A stretch of 64,000 nt of DNA from Pontibacter ramchanderi. GTDB taxonomy: Bacteria > Bacteroidota > Bacteroidia > Cytophagales > Hymenobacteraceae. The notes beneath the pieces were generated by a model. It did not search any database, was not told where the DNA came from, and was given only the letters and a program-made list of their open reading frames with translations. Shown here one piece after another: positions 62,991 to 64,000 of this stretch. Both the position numbers and the translations under genes were made by a program. Position 1 is the stretch's first letter. Every line of letters starts with the position of its first letter. The stretch is taken from assembly GCF_002846395.1 (NCBI RefSeq), contig NZ_PJMU01000004.1, positions 1-64,000 on the forward strand, read 5' to 3'.

Positions 62991-63737
62991 ATGACAAATA
63001 CGAACAAGCTACACATCGGCACTTCCGGCTGGAGCTACCGCTGGCGGGAAGTGCTGTATCCCCCCGAACTCAAATCGGCAGATTTTCTGAGCCACTACGC
63101 CACGCGCTTTAACTGCACAGAGATCAACAGCAGCTTTTACCATTTCACTATGGCCAAAACCATCGAGAAGTGGCTGGCCCAGACACCTGCGCATTTCATG
63201 TTTGCGCCCAAGCTGCACCAGGAGATCACGCACAAGCGCAAGTTTCAGGAGATAGAGGAGCCTTTGCAGAAGTTTATGTCGCGCTACCAACTGATGGGTA
63301 ATCGGCTGGGGCCTGTCCTGGTGCAGATTGCGGGCAGTTTCCGTTTCGACAATGGTATAGCAGGCGATTTTTATCATACCTTGCGCGAGCTATACCCGGA
63401 GCAGCCCTTCGCGCTGGAGGCCAGGCACGTGTCGTGGTTCACGGATGAGAGCTTTGAGCTGATGCGCGATTTCAAAATCACCAGCGTTATCGCCAATGCA
63501 GGCAAGCGCTTTCCGGGTACTGAAGTGACAACCACCGACATTGCTTACCTGCGCCTGCACGGCGATGAGCGGTTGTACTCCTCTTCCTACTCCGACGAAA
63601 AGCTGGAACGCTACGCCTACATGGTAAAGGATTGGCTCGAAGACGGAAAGGAGGTATGGGTGTTCCTCAACAACACCATCCTGGGCAATGCTGTGCTCAA
63701 CGCCGACAGATTACGTCAGTTTGTGACAGAGCTTTAA
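62991..63737 (+). CDS. DUF72 domain protein (YecE-like)
   Basis: 248 aa, cytoplasmic, TIM-barrel-like DUF72 family. IGTSGWSYRWREVLYP, FNCTEINSSFYHF and FALEARHVSWFTDE are the family's marks; YLRLHGDERLYSSSY lies near the end. Function unknown. The start at 62991 is 7 bp after the protease stop. A longer frame into that gene is only an overlap. Confidence 0.95.
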   Translation: MTNTNKLHIGTSGWSYRWREVLYPPELKSADFLSHYATRFNCTEINSSFYHFTMAKTIEKWLAQTPAHFMFAPKLHQEITHKRKFQEIEEPLQKFMSRYQLMGNRLGPVLVQIAGSFRFDNGIAGDFYHTLRELYPEQPFALEARHVSWFTDESFELMRDFKITSVIANAGKRFPGTEVTTTDIAYLRLHGDERLYSSSYSDEKLERYAYMVKDWLEDGKEVWVFLNNTILGNAVLNADRLRQFVTEL

Positions 63738-63893
63738 TTTTTTCAGCTTCACGTTTTCGGTAAGCGTTTAAACATCAAACACTTGCGCTTGTTCTTAAGT
63801 CATTGAGAATGTAGCGACTAAAAATATATAGTGTTTTCAAAACATTTCGGAGAGATTTGGGTAATACCTGCGATGTAATTTAGACCTTCAGCC
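63738..63893. other. Short intergenic stretch
   Basis: About 155 bp, AT-rich, between the DUF72 gene and the next exported protein. No hairpin with a T-run stands out. Confidence 0.3.
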
Positions 63894-64000
63894 ATGCGCT
63901 TCTTTTTATTCCTCTTCGTTTTCTTACCTGCACTCAGCTTTGCACAAACGGGTGTGATAACGGGTACCGTGCGCGATGCCAATACCAAAGAAGCCCTGAT
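63894..64000 (+). CDS. Exported carboxypeptidase-regulatory-domain protein, N-terminus only (partial)
   Basis: Runs off the right edge. MRFFLFLFVFLPALSFAQ is a signal peptide; TGVITGTVRDANTKEAL begins a CarboxypepD_reg-like domain, as found at the N-terminus of TonB-dependent receptors or surface enzymes. The remaining protein and its family cannot be seen. Confidence 0.7.
   Translation, partial: MRFFLFLFVFLPALSFAQTGVITGTVRDANTKEAL

Noticed and set aside
1..64000. CRISPR arrays, rRNA and tRNA genes
   Set aside because: No regularly spaced direct repeats and no cloverleaf or rRNA-like segment were found by eye.

Overview
The window looks like a chromosomal segment of a Bacteroidota bacterium, most likely Cytophagales/Hymenobacteraceae (Pontibacter-like). 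This is inferred from a SusC/SusD pair, carboxypeptidase-regulatory-domain surface proteins, a DUF5687 ABC permease, a fused SpmA/SpmB-type protein, Wza/Wzc-type exopolysaccharide export, and AT-rich gaps between moderately GC-rich genes. No rRNA, tRNA or CRISPR array was seen.

The left part (1-17.7 kb) is AT-rich and accessory. A minus-strand exopolysaccharide operon runs from 12963 down to 2803: export lipoprotein, Wzc-type tyrosine kinase, flippase, three GT2 glycosyltransferases, a Wzy/WaaL-like polymerase and a GT4 glycosyltransferase. It ends at a decayed IS256-family transposase, beyond which lies an alginate-lyase-family gene with an altered catalytic motif. Upstream of the operon is a broken two-gene locus: an HTTM (vitamin K-dependent carboxylase-like) membrane protein with a frameshift and a partner protein cut by an in-frame TGA. 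Next come a GC-rich membrane-protein fragment beside an 11-bp inverted repeat, a two-TM potassium channel and a YaaC-like protein.

At about 17.8 kb the composition switches to GC-richer core DNA. After nrdJ (class II ribonucleotide reductase, with a clear terminator) a co-directional block (21.3-35.0 kb) joins iron-sulfur repair and NO/O2 handling (a RIC protein, a hemerythrin, a DUF1858-DUF2249 protein, a heme-copper-oxidase-like membrane protein, a MIP18-type Fe-S factor and an Rrf2/NsrR-like regulator) to nadA and nadB. It continues with a signalling set (a histidine kinase with two FixL-like PAS domains, a response regulator, a receiver-kinase, and a receiver fused to a Crp/Fnr regulator) and ends with hemA. 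The order suggests a redox/NO-responsive neighbourhood protecting Fe-S enzymes, NAD synthesis and heme supply. That functional link is inference.

The right part (35-64 kb) is mixed housekeeping and envelope genes: carboxypeptidase-regulatory proteins, GNAT and ABM enzymes, a class A beta-lactamase-like lipoprotein, a SusC/SusD pair, an amidohydrolase/MBL/DUF1622 operon, an ABC transporter, a degenerate transmembrane pseudokinase, a D-aminoacylase, a Gly-zipper protein, an M14 peptidase, an exported methyltransferase, an APC permease, a Do-family protease and a DUF72 protein.

The most striking genome-scale signal is a highly iterated word, GGTATAG/CTATACC (often AGGTATAG). I count at least 90 copies, against about 8 expected by chance. 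It occurs in genes, gaps and hairpin loops, and is about four times denser in the core part than in the left accessory part.
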